The position numbers and the translations under genes were made by a program. The notes under the pieces were generated by a model. That model ran no database searches. It saw only the letters and a list, made by a program, of their open reading frames with translations, and had not been told where the DNA came from. DNA of 12,918 nucleotides from Saccoglossus kowalevskii (taxonomy: Eukaryota; Hemichordata; Enteropneusta; Harrimaniidae): positions 273,109 to 286,026 of the forward strand of contig NW_003112467.1 of the NCBI RefSeq assembly GCF_000003605.2, written 5' to 3'. How positions within the stretch are numbered: position 1 is the stretch's first letter; every line of letters starts with the position of its first letter. This document shows, piece by piece, positions 1 to 8,720 of this stretch.

Positions 1-563
1 GTTATTGGCACAGGGTTCACTGTTATTGGCAATGGGTCCACTGTTATTGGCACTGGGTTCACTGTTATTGGCAATGGGTCCACTGTTATTGGCACTTAGT
101 TCACCGTTAGTGGCACCGGGTCCACTGTTATTGGCACTGGGTTCACTGTTATTGGCAATGGGTCCACTTATTGGCACTGGGTTCACAGTGATTGGCAATG
201 GGTCCACTGTTATTGGCACTGGGTTCACTGTTATTGGCACTGGGTTCACTGTTAGTGGCACTGGGTTCACTGTTATTGACACTGGGTTCACAGTGATTGG
301 CAATGGGTCCACTGTTATTGGCACTGGGTTCACTGTTAGTGGCACTGGGTCCACTGTTATTGGCACTGGGTCCACTGTTATTGGCACTGGGTTCACTGTT
401 AGTGGCACTGGGTTCACTGTTATTGACACTGGGTTCACAGTGATTGGCAATGGGTCCACTGTTATTGGCACTGGGTTCACTGTTAGTGGCACTGGGTTCA
501 GTTATTGGCACTGGGTTCACTGTTAGTGGCACTGGGTTCACTGTTATTGGCAATGGGTTCACT
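1..563. repeat. 21-bp minisatellite, 27 units, with a 7-unit higher-order repeat
   Basis: The unit is GTTATTGGCACTGGGTTCAC plus T, 21 bp. Units start at 1, 22, 43 and so on to 148, then at 169 (19 bp, lacking GT), 188 to 461 in steps of 21, 482 (19 bp, lacking CT), 501, 522 and 543. That makes 27 units with two 2-bp deletions. Variants are GTTAGTGGC, GTTATTGAC, GTGATTGGC, CAATGGG and GGTCCACT. Units starting at 230-314 are identical to those at 377-461, so a 147-bp (7-unit) block has been duplicated. The array is cut by the window edge. It lies beyond the last visible exon of the minus-strand gene, so most likely in its intron 6. Because 21 is a multiple of three and the unit lacks stops in some frames, both strands show long open frames (plus 5-526, minus 562-149); these are probably not genes. 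Confidence 0.95.
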
Positions 564-766
564 GTTGCTAGTATTTAATTCACTATTTTACCAGCAATAA
601 TATATAAACTCTATATAGCTTCGCCTCTGACATTGTGATTTAGAATTTGACATTTAGATCTGACTTTAATAGCTTTTGATGATGCTTTCACACATTGCGT
701 GTCATATGATTAAGTAAGATCATAAACTTCCAAAAACAGATTATACCGCAATGTTATCACACATAC
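564..766 (-). other. Intron 6 of the minus-strand gene, visible part outside the minisatellite
   Basis: The donor GTATGT lies at 766-761 on the minus strand. No further exon with a convincing pyrimidine tract and open phase-1 frame is visible down to the minisatellite. A weak CAG at about 567-565 would be in phase with the repeat, but it lacks a pyrimidine tract. Confidence 0.55.
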
Positions 767-3700
767 CTTGTTTTCTGGATTCTATTTGCTCCTCTGATAG
801 TATGAGTGGTTCTTGACCCGATCTAAAAAACAATGTTTTCCCAATCCTCTCAAGCAAATGTCGAACTGGTTTGAGAGAAAATTAAAAATGATTCAAATAG
901 TACTGTCAATTGTACTTTTGTAATTAATAGAAATAAGATACAGTGTCACAACGGTGGTAAACTGAGTGTATTGTACTCGGACTATTTTATTTTAACTGTG
1001 TGTTCCAATGTGCGTATGTTCAATTATGGGTGTGTTTGGTGTGAGGGCGTTCATTATCAAATACCCACCATTAGAAATGTATGTATGGAAGACCCACCCA
1101 CCCAATACTGTATGATAGTATAAATATGACACACGATTTATACATGACAGAATGCCACAACCTCACTCTGATGTTTGTTAGGTATGGAAGTTACTAGTAT
1201 TTCCATGAGTGACGCAGTGTATTCTGTGGCCAGCGAATGAAAAAAAAAATATAGATACACCACATCAACAGTCATTGCCATTGTTTTTCGATCTAGGAAT
1301 TTGATGATTTAAAAGCTAGAGGATTTGTTATAAATATGACTTGTTGCTCAATTTCTGAAGAAAACTCAAATTACAGTTTTATAGCAGTGGCACATCACTT
1401 TCGTTTTGGCATTGTTTTTAGTTTGAGCTACTGACTATGAAGGTTGCTCAATTGCATGATTTACCAGGAAAATACAGAAATTATTATTACATGGACACAT
1501 GACAAAATTTACAGTTATATTTCATGGCTTTCGATAATCTTATTTGTGAACGAATTTATTCTGGCGGTTTTATTATTTAAATATACATTAAACAATGTAA
1601 ACAAAGTGTCAAAAGGCATAAGGCAACTGAAGTTGTGCACACAGCTTTAGAAGAGACTACTTAACGTGCATTTGCATATTTTTGCTGTCAATACCAATTC
1701 TGTTGAGCAAGACTGCAACTATGAATACTGCAGTAGATGTGTAATGGTTGTTGTAATGCATCATGTAAAATATGGATTCCACGAGAATCTATTATTTGTT
1801 TAAACATAATTAGAATTCACATAACAACTATCATTTAAACATTACCTTTTTCAACATTTTGTGATGTTGTGAATTTTGTTGCTGTAATTTCAACTTCAGG
1901 TATTGTGTACACTGGATGTAAAAACCTCAGACCAAGAATTCTCTGAAAAGAAATATGAAGGCTTTTGTAAACTTTTTCATATACATGTAATGTCTGAGTC
2001 AGGTATACAGCATAACATATATTGAGTAAAGTCTGACACCTACCTCTTTGTATGCTGCCTTTTCAATTATTTTATTCATATCTAAGTACAGAGTATTGGA
2101 ACCAATCACTGCTGTTGGACTACATAAATGAGAAACACCTAGAGAAAAAATTTAAAATATTGCTTACACACTCAAACAATGTAATATTATAATAAAGGTT
2201 AAAATTACGAGACAATGAATTCAACCAACAACTCCATCATCAGTACTACCAATTTGAAAGTGTCTTAAGCATCACAACTACTCTACCATCAAAATATATC
2301 TTATTCTTGGGAATACTTTTAGAGCATTCATGTAATCAGTTTCTGTGTTCTGCAAATTTGTTGACACCTCTATAAACTCATTAGGTGTTAGGAAATGATC
2401 TACTTTATTGAGAAAAATGCATATGTGTGTGTTAACATTGAGAAACAATATCTACTTACTTTCAAATAAATCTTGTTTAATTTGTAAATCATCAATAACA
2501 GCTTCAAATATAAACTCAGCATCTATAACAGTTTCTTCTAATCGACTCATACAGAGAACTTGACCCTGTAAACAGAATAGACAGCCACGGTCAAATCAAC
2601 TGTAATAATTACAAGGGGTCTGTCTGAATAAGGTCAAACCTAAACCTACAAACAACGTTTCATACAAATATAATTAAAGGAGAATTTAAGCCATAAATTT
2701 TTGAAAAGAAATACAATATTTAGAAAAATGCAATATTCAGAAGTGTTTCTCTTTTACACAATACTGTTTTACAAGATTGTGCAAACTTTAGGTCTTTAGA
2801 CTCACTTTGAACAGCATAATTTTTTTGCTAAAATTTCGACGATACATGTACATTTATGTATTCTTTTTTAATTTTGGACTAAGTGAACATATTTCCTATT
2901 GGCTACAGGTCTTGACCAATAGTTTATTTTGTGAAAGGGAACAACAGTTGAATTTGCTGTACAAAGAGTTTACCATTAATAAATGACTCTCAGCCACGTT
3001 CCCACAGATATTAAATGTGTGAGACAATCTTGGGTAAAATGGTACACCAGTAGGACCGGACTAGTAATTCAAGACATTCATTTCAAGCACGGTTGCTATG
3101 GGCATGGTCTTGGTTACTATGATATCACCCAAAAGAGGTTCTGAATAACAGTTTTTCTCCTTTATGACAAGTTGACTATAGCCTAGGCAATCAAGGTACA
3201 TATAGTTTTATATACTTACAAGAAAGTTTGGATGAGTCATGAGACCCTCATTCTTTAATTCTTCCTTGTCATCAGCTAAATTATGATAAAATACATCCAG
3301 GGCAGCTGGGTTATGGTCATATATCTTCACTCTATGACCATGATATGCCATATCACCTGTAAAACGAAACAGTACACATTTATTTAGTGGGATGCCTTGC
3401 TAAACAAATGGTCTTTTCTGAATTTGAATGAGACAGGTATAACAGGTATAGGAATGATGGTTCCTTCAGCACAAGAATTTCTCGCCCAAATTTTCTGTAC
3501 TTTTTGTAATATTCTTCAATATTTCTGAAAATGAACCCTAATTTTGGAGCCAACAGACAAAATTTTTATACATTTTTCAGTTTTTACCCTAAAAAAGTTT
3601 TCTATTTTTGTCCCAATCTTCTGAAGGAAAGTGCAGACTATAAACGGAACTATTTTATATTTGTGATGATAAGAGGGAACTGGTGGTGAAAGGGTTAAAA

Positions 3701-5155
3701 TGGTCGCCATTTGGTCATCTTGAATTGTCCAACACAGATGAAACATATTGATGAAAAAATTAAAATTATGTTTATTACAAAAATGAAATTCATAATGATA
3801 CTCGCAAAGTAAAGGAAGTAAAAAACAAACAGAGAACATATCGAAGGTTTAAATCTGCTTTTGGATTAGAAATCTACTTAACACAACTCAAAAATGCATA
3901 TTTACGTGCAACAATGACAAAAATGCATAAAAAACTTCCGAATTATTACAATAAAAAAACAATTCATCGAAATAACGTACAGTAGCAAATTAATAATTCA
4001 ATTGGCACCAAAAAAATATACCCCCGGTAAAAAACTGCATGGACTCAAGTTAGCAACACCTGCCGATTTAATTGCTATATTTTTATGCGCTTCCTTACTT
4101 AATCATTGTAGTTTATAGTTTTTTTCTTTGTTGTTTTCCTTCATTGTTATTATCATTAGTAGTTTATTTAGTTTTTATTTGTTATTATTAGTAGTTTATT
4201 CAGTTTTTAGTTATTTCACCTTTGTAACCATTTCCACTTCTTCCAAGAAGTGTGTAAGTTGCTAATAAACGATTTGGGAGGGGTGTATATAAAGCTCAAA
4301 CATGAATGCTCAGGAAATGTCGTAGATATGAGCCCCGAACAGCATTCATTGAACCATTTTGAATCCTAAAAATGAATCAATGCCAAGTGTATTACTAAAT
4401 TTAAACAAAATCTGTCCATTAAGACTGAGCCTCTCGAACAAAAATAGCTGCTGTTTGCCATTTTCAATTGGATCGTGAAACAAATGTACATATTCTGTCT
4501 TATTTTCCATACATGCAGTATACTGGGATTATAAGATAAGATAAGATAATTCTTTATTACAACCATATTGAAAGAAATTCAATTTAGGTGAATACATAAA
4601 TTATAACCCTGAAAATCAACCCTTATTAAACTCCTATTTCAACTTGAAGTGATCATTGGCGAAGATTGGGTTGTCAAACTATGTATTTCAAAATATCACA
4701 CTTTCCAATTTACATTATAAAAACATCAGGTCACTGATTGTTTTAGCAACATTTTATTTTCATTATACATGAACCTTACTGTTGCTATGGAGATACTTCC
4801 ACAATAATATTTGTAAAAAAAACAAAACATGCGCTTGATACGTCAACATGGGTGCATATTGGCTATCAAATCGGATATTTTCATTATCGTTTTCAAGTTA
4901 TTATTGTATATCAATTAAAATATTAAATTATTAATGACAAAAACGTTACAAGTATATCGCTCAATAGCCTGTGTATCGGGAGACTAGACCCGTCTCGCAA
5001 CTCGTCTTGCTCTTGGTTCACCGTGACCAATTAAGGCCAGCAACGACACAGCAGGAAAGGAGGAAGGCTATAAAAGGGGGAAAGAATGTGTGTACAGTAT
5101 TACCTGCTATTTTCGTACCCATAAGACCACAGCCAATCACGGCGATGCGAACCAT
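767..5155 (-). CDS. 3-hydroxyacyl-CoA dehydrogenase-like protein with altered active site, six exons, 3' end outside window
   Basis: Exons (minus): 5155-5104, 3356-3220, 2565-2460, 2138-2044, 1942-1846, 865-767. All introns are GT-AG and phases match (1,0,1,0,1,1), giving 195 residues so far. The start ATG lies in ACCATGG, with an in-frame TGA 21 bases upstream. The protein opens directly with a Rossmann strand and GxGxxG (GCGLMG, residues 8-13), so no mitochondrial targeting peptide is seen and a cytosolic location is inferred. D31 ends the second strand, where the NAD ribose normally binds. FEAV (83-86) and the following helix with K93 are typical of the family, as are SNT (112-114) and the GLRFLHPV segment (134-141). 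Family members oxidise 3-hydroxyacyl-CoA with NAD. Here, by ungapped comparison with mitochondrial HADH, the active Ser is L115, the catalytic His is R136 and the nearby Asn is H139; only the Glu partner (E148) remains. The segment after G171-K172 also lacks the usual DTPGF...N motif. A pseudoenzyme or changed activity is likely. The C-terminal dimerisation domain is not in the window. Confidence 0.9.
866..1845 (-). other. Intron 5 of the HADH-like gene
   Basis: This 980-bp AT-rich intron is bounded by GTAATG (1845-1840) and a pyrimidine-rich acceptor ending in CAG at 868-866. I see no exon, RNA gene or recognisable mobile element in it. The open frame at 1444-1650 on the plus strand has no family resemblance and no splice context. 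Confidence 0.75.
2566..3219 (-). other. Intron 2 of the HADH-like gene
   Basis: This 654-bp intron runs from GTAAGT (3219) to TTTACAG (ending 2566). It contains scattered half-sites resembling X-box words (GTTGCTATGG near 3091) but no coding or RNA gene that I can support. Confidence 0.75.
3782..4270 (+). mobile_element. Non-LTR retrotransposon fragment, ORF2 C-terminal part and probable 3' UTR, antisense in intron 1
   Basis: The frame covering 3824-3935 reads NKQRTYRRFKSAFGLEIYL and then a TKM stretch. This matches, residue by residue, the region NK-RTY---K---FGLE-YL in the other retrotransposon of this window (about 7488-7545), which sits just before its CCHC motif. The reading then degrades and stops at 3983. 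The AT-rich stretch that follows, ending with AATAAACG near 4264-4271, is probably the 3' UTR; this end point is inferred. The fragment lies antisense to the HADH-like gene within its first intron (5103-3357). It is truncated and not functional. Confidence 0.6.
4155..4209. repeat. Short tandem duplication, 32-bp period
   Basis: ATTAGTAGTTTATTTAGTTT at 4155 recurs at 4187 with a single T-to-C change over about 23 bases. It lies inside the AT-rich probable 3' UTR of the retrotransposon fragment. It is probably replication slippage. Confidence 0.7.
4531..4575 (-). mobile_element. Retroposon 3' end with (TTATC)n tail
   Basis: On the minus strand the sequence reads GTTGTAATAAAGAATTATC followed by further TTATC units; on the plus strand these are ATAAGATAAGATAAGATAAT at 4531-4550. 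A polyadenylation-like AATAAA followed by a short tandem tail is how many LINE and SINE 3' ends look. The body of the element would extend to higher coordinates (4575 upward), but I see no coding remnant there, so its class and 5' limit are unknown. Confidence 0.5.
4576..5103 (-). other. First part of intron 1 of the HADH-like gene
   Basis: The intron starts at the donor GTAATA (5103). The sequence is AT-rich and may include the body of the retroposon whose tail is at 4531-4575. No exon or RNA gene is visible. The plus-strand open frame at 4971-5162 overlaps exon 1 antisense and is a shadow of it. Confidence 0.6.
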
Positions 5156-5191
5156 GGTGTGAATTTGACGTTGAATCACAAAACGAATATG

Positions 5192-5203
5192 TCATTCTTC
5201 CAT
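5192..5203 (-). other. Three-codon upstream ORF in the 5' leader of the HADH-like gene
   Basis: ATGGAAGAATGA lies 37 bases upstream of the start codon, in frame with it. It provides the in-frame stop that fixes the main ATG as the first usable start, assuming that no intron separates them and that transcription begins farther upstream. A role in translation control is possible but unproven. Confidence 0.4.
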
Positions 5204-5228
5204 CTCCTCTTTTTTTCCTCGGTGCAAT

Positions 5229-5237
5229 ACCGGAAGT
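5229..5237 (+). promoter_or_regulatory. Candidate ETS-family binding site upstream of the HADH-like gene
   Basis: ACCGGAAGT is the canonical high-affinity ETS/GABP core. It sits about 75 bp upstream of the start codon, a usual place in promoters of TATA-less housekeeping genes. This is a single word match, with no other evidence. Confidence 0.4.
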
Positions 5238-5270
5238 AGATTATCCTTAATGTATGTGTGTCAGTAAACG

Positions 5271-5340
5271 CCGGGATGAAGCATGCCGTCAGTCACGTAC
5301 CGCCAGTCAACGTTGCGGCCAGTTGAACTGCATTGCCGCC
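5271..5340 (-). repeat. Copy A of the shared upstream element
   Basis: Read on the minus strand, this 70-bp stretch runs from GGCGGCAATG to ATCCCGG. It aligns with 8721-8796 on the plus strand at about 55 of 70 positions by eye, with two gaps (2 and 4 bases). Shared words are GGCGGCAA, CCGCAA/GGCGGCAA, TTGAC, GTACG-GACTGACG and CTTC-ATCCCGG. Weaker likeness continues outward to about 5387. It is GC-richer than its surroundings and contains four GCCGCCAGT-like words (5285, 5299, 5315, 5335). It lies 116-185 bp upstream of the HADH-like start codon and is oriented with that gene. It could be a promoter module or a dispersed repeat. Confidence 0.7.
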
Positions 5341-5387
5341 AGTAAAACGTCATGAATTAAACTGTCCTTCAACATGTATATACCGAC

Positions 5388-6629
5388 GATGTCGATTAGG
5401 CAACCATAACATATAATAGTATGGGACATTCACGTAGCATTGATATAAAATTGCCAAAATTTGCGCTCAAAGCAATATTATCTATGATTTTTTTCTAAAA
5501 ACGTTTTATTTTCAAAAACATACCGCTATAATTTTAGGCCCTGAAAATAACATTGTTTTATGTGGTACATAAATTCGATAAGCATTGAAATAACACCAAC
5601 ACAATTTTTCATCGTCAACATTAAGAGTGCATCCTGAAATATACTTGGTAGTTATATATCATTAATTTTGACTACTACTGTCCGTGTTTTATATGGTACT
5701 TTAATCCAACATTCAAATCCAAAATGTCACGGTCGCTGAGTTGTCTGCATATCAGCACCATCGCCCCCTACCGAAGATATTTATAAATTACATTCTAGGG
5801 TAGTCAATATTAGGAAAGGCTCAGCTATTCCTAGATGTATGTCAGTTTTTTCAAATCTGATAATGATATATTTTCTGCACTTAACCTAAATTATTTCGTC
5901 ATTTTGATAGTACCTTTTAATTTTATACATATTTATGTTTTTTTTTCTTTGTAATGTTGGTCATACGCAGTTTCCTCCCAGTTTCAGACCTATTAGTGGC
6001 TATGTCCGTTGATCTATACAATAGTATTGTATTAACTCATAACAACCTACTGAAGGAGGTTAAAGGTTACAAAAGAAAATTACAGATAACAATTAATCAA
6101 ATTACAATGACTAATAGTTTAAAAGACAACCAAAAACAGACTAGATTGTTAGTAACGGAAATATATAATAACATAAAATGAAACAACAACAAAAAACTAT
6201 AAACTGAATATAAAAACAAAAACCCAATGAACACATAATTTAAAAAAGGTATTTAAAAAAAGGTCAATGACTAAGTAGGTGCTACTGTCTAATAGCAAAG
6301 CTGTATTTTAGATATTGTGCCAGAGGAATTGTTAAGTTATTATTTGACATTATTTTCATGAATTTATTTTCAGGTGTAAGATTTGTAAAGTCAGGAATAA
6401 TTTTTCAGCTTCATTGTATAAAATGACCCTTTCTTTACTATATACATTGAATACAAAATGTTTTTCAACAAATATTTAAAAAAAAGTAGGATTTCACAAT
6501 AAAGGGTGGTGGTCGTCACCCCGTGTCCTGTACGGGACGTATCATACTCATGGGATGGTGAGCAGACCTCCCCCCCCCCCCCATGCAACATTTCCTGCCG
6601 CCGCCTCCGTCTGTGGTCTGACCCGGTGC
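5388..6629. other. AT-rich intergenic DNA without a supported gene
   Basis: No exon, RNA gene or clear mobile element is seen. A 75-codon plus-strand frame at 5954-6181 is lysine- and asparagine-rich, with no recognisable motif and no supporting start context. A GC-richer patch at 6505-6565 includes the near-palindrome GTCCTGTACGGGAC and ends in the poly-C run; its origin is unclear. Confidence 0.6.
6570..6582. repeat. Poly-C tract, 13 bases
   Basis: Thirteen consecutive C residues are unusual in this AT-rich setting. The tract lies close to where the inverted retrotransposon segment stops being recognisable (about 6630), so it may mark or have altered that boundary. Confidence 0.9.
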
Positions 6630-6969
6630 TTCACATATTTTGACCAACCTTCCGGGAGCCTAATTGGCAGACGGGTAAATGAGCGCAAGATGATTGGCAT
6701 AAACCGAGTTTTTAATAATATTCCTGCTAACCTTAGCTGATTGAACTTGAAATCGCCTACTAAGATCATTCTCTTGAACTACAAACAGCCTTCATTGGGA
6801 GAATGGTACGGACACCATTTGAAACATGAAATGATTGCCTTCCCATATATTACGTAAAATAACTGTTCCCGTATCAAAAAATAATAATGCGAACTACAAA
6901 TGAAGGAAGTTTCTTGAACAAATCTCAGTGTTTAACCCTGTCGAATACCTTAGTAGCGTCTATAAAACA
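6630..6969 (-). mobile_element. Inverted LINE reverse-transcriptase fragment, decayed
   Basis: On the minus strand from 6969 the frame reads CFIDATKVFDRVKH (RT motif A), then a stop where Trp is usual, DLFKK, FVVRIIIF, and FHVSNGVR (motif B, where RQGGILSP is expected but ILP remains). After one frameshift come NDLSRRFQ and VYANHLALIYPSAN (motif C) and LVKIC. The catalytic YADD box is YANH here (6701-6690). In-frame stops at Trp positions (TGG to TGA) and the frameshift show an old, dead copy. The order of motifs is that of a non-LTR retrotransposon, CR1- or L2-like by general appearance; the clade is not certain. It abuts the plus-oriented 3' part of ORF2 at about 6970-6985. Confidence 0.75.
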
Positions 6970-6980
6970 CTGGGGAATCA

Positions 6981-8125
6981 TGCCGTTTATACAATGATCA
7001 TACCAATATTCACATATTGTGCAGAAATTTTGACATAATGTGACATAATAAAAAATAAAAACTTATTGATGCACTTATTGTCACCAATGGAAAACATGCA
7101 CTTAACATTTTGCAAGTTCATAATGAAGGTAAACTGCAGGACCACAAACCTTGCCTGCTTATTATAATTGGGGCGATACCCCCTAATAACTACATGTATC
7201 AGACAGATGTTTAAATATTGGTTGAGATTGCGTAATATGCCTGAAAACAGCCTCATAAATGAAGCATACAGATTGGCAATCAATATGGATAACTCAGACA
7301 GCCAAAATTGGGTCAGTTGTATTAAAACAATTCTCAAAGACCTTATAATGGAACATGAGTGGGAAAATGGAAAGATTAGTAAGAACAAATACCTATATAA
7401 TAAATAATATTACTACAGCACTTGAAAAGAACTTAAAAATAAACAGTAGGGATTCTCTAAACAATGACAATAAAGGCATTTAACCACAGAAATAAACTAC
7501 GTACTTATGGAAAATTAAAAACTGAATTTGGACTTGAAAATTATCTGTTGACAGTAAATAACCCACTACTAACACAGATCATCAATGACCAAACTAAAAT
7601 TAAGCGCACATGTTTTACAAATTGAAATGGGCAGATACCATAAAATTAACATTATCGAAAGAAGCTGTCCTGTATGCAATACAAATGATATTGAAGATGA
7701 AGAGCACTTTCTGTTAAATGTCAGTTGTACAAACGTGAAAGACAGATCCTTCTCAACACAATTAGACAGTGTTCTGAGGGCAACACTGATACAAGCTTTA
7801 TCAACATACTATGCACAAAGAATATTGTCATGCAAAAATGTCTAGCAAAATATATATACGAATGTTTCAACCTAAGAGAAAGCAAATTACAAAAAAACAG
7901 CTGCCTCGCAGATATCTAAATAAGTAATCCTAACATTTACTTCATTAATTTGCATTTCTAACGCACTTTCGGGCAAGTTTGTTTTTTTAGTTTTGGTTAG
8001 TTTAGTTTTTTTTATACTAGTGTATCTTCTTCTTTTTATTCTGAATGTTTCTGACATGGAATGACAACCATGCTTTATTGTACTTAGATCTATGTCCATT
8101 TTTAGGATATGACTTCAATAAAGAC
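6981..8125 (+). mobile_element. LINE ORF2 3' portion and 3' UTR, decayed
   Basis: The fragment begins with MIIPIFTYCAEIL (6994-7032), the usual segment after the RT thumb. There follow HLTFCKFIMKVNCRTTNLAC (7099-7158), GRYPLITTCIRQMFKYWLRL (from 7171) and NKLRTYGKLKTEFGLENYL (about 7488-7545). Next come LSAHVLQIEMGRYHK (about 7600-7645) and a Cys-Cys-His-Cys motif (CPVC at about 7666, EEHF at about 7701 and a Cys near 7726). At least two frameshifts and several stops break the frame. The 3' UTR runs to AATAAA at 8117-8122. It belongs to the same broad family as the fragment at 3782. Together with the inverted segment at 6630-6969 it makes one rearranged, 5'-truncated insertion. Confidence 0.75.
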
Positions 8126-8181
8126 TATAATTTATATATTATTATACAAATCCTATAAATTTTATTACGAAAATGGACATA
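8091..8181. repeat. 12-bp perfect inverted repeat around the LINE 3' end
   Basis: TATGTCCATTTT at 8091-8102 is the reverse complement of AAAATGGACATA at 8170-8181, 67 bases apart. The left arm is in the LINE 3' UTR and the right arm is just past its probable end. This may be chance in AT-rich DNA or part of a small foldback structure. Confidence 0.5.
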
Positions 8182-8720
8182 TCCGTCAGTAGAATGGTTA
8201 TACTTTTAAATCTAAACTGAACATTAGTTGTTTCAATATATCTCTCGACAAAAGACACAACTCAAATATCTTAGAAATAACTGAGGCAATTGCCACAACT
8301 AAAGTCGGAGTTGAGATAATCAAATGTTTATACAATTTTCGACCATTTCGACGACGGATGACAAATTCATATTTTTAATGAGTCAAGACGTGGCTGTTTT
8401 TTTCTATAAATATAAATGATTTTTAAATCCTTGGTAATTTCACGGACGTACGACCATGCCATGTTGATACGAGAATCATGATTGAACTAGTTCCGTCATG
8501 TATTTTTTTGTTATACCCATATATTAATTTTAGGCAATAGTGTGTATATATAAGAACTTGTGGCAACCGTATTTGTTGAAATATTTTCTGAATATAGACT
8601 GAAGTCATTTTGACGCAATATCGGATGTTCTTAACGCTTGTTAGTAAACAGTAAATCTGAATGTTTGTCGGAAATATGTATATATTTAAATATTTGAGGA
8701 CAATTTTAAAGATTGTTAAC
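8182..8720. other. Intergenic DNA without a supported gene
   Basis: AT-rich. The minus-strand open frame at 8423-8791 has no recognised motif. The outer, weaker part of the shared element begins at about 8667 (GTCGGAAATATG, later GAGGACAATTTTAA). Nothing else can be supported. Confidence 0.55.

Noticed and set aside
5-526. 173-codon plus-strand open frame in the minisatellite
   Set aside because: It is only the 21-bp unit read in one frame. The array has two frame-breaking deletions and no start or splice context.
3088-3125. X-box-like words (GTTGCTATGG; also near 4780, 9437 and 11402)
   Set aside because: These are half-sites or imperfect matches scattered without relation to gene starts. 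Chance is a sufficient explanation.
3516-3839. 107-codon minus-strand open frame in intron 1
   Set aside because: It overlaps the LINE fragment antisense, has no family resemblance and is not in phase with the neighbouring exons.
4971-5162. Plus-strand open frame over the first exon
   Set aside because: It is antisense to exon 1 of the HADH-like gene, whose Rossmann motif and splice site are clear.
5954-6181. 75-codon plus-strand frame
   Set aside because: It is Lys/Asn-rich as expected from AT-rich DNA, with no motif, no good start context and no splice partner seen.
6548-6769. 73-codon minus-strand frame
   Set aside because: It lies over the inverted RT fragment in a different frame; the RT frame (NDLSRRFQ, YANHLALI) explains the sequence.
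6987-7388. 133-codon minus-strand frame
   Set aside because: It is antisense to the LINE ORF2 remnant, which reads recognisable retrotransposon segments on the plus strand.
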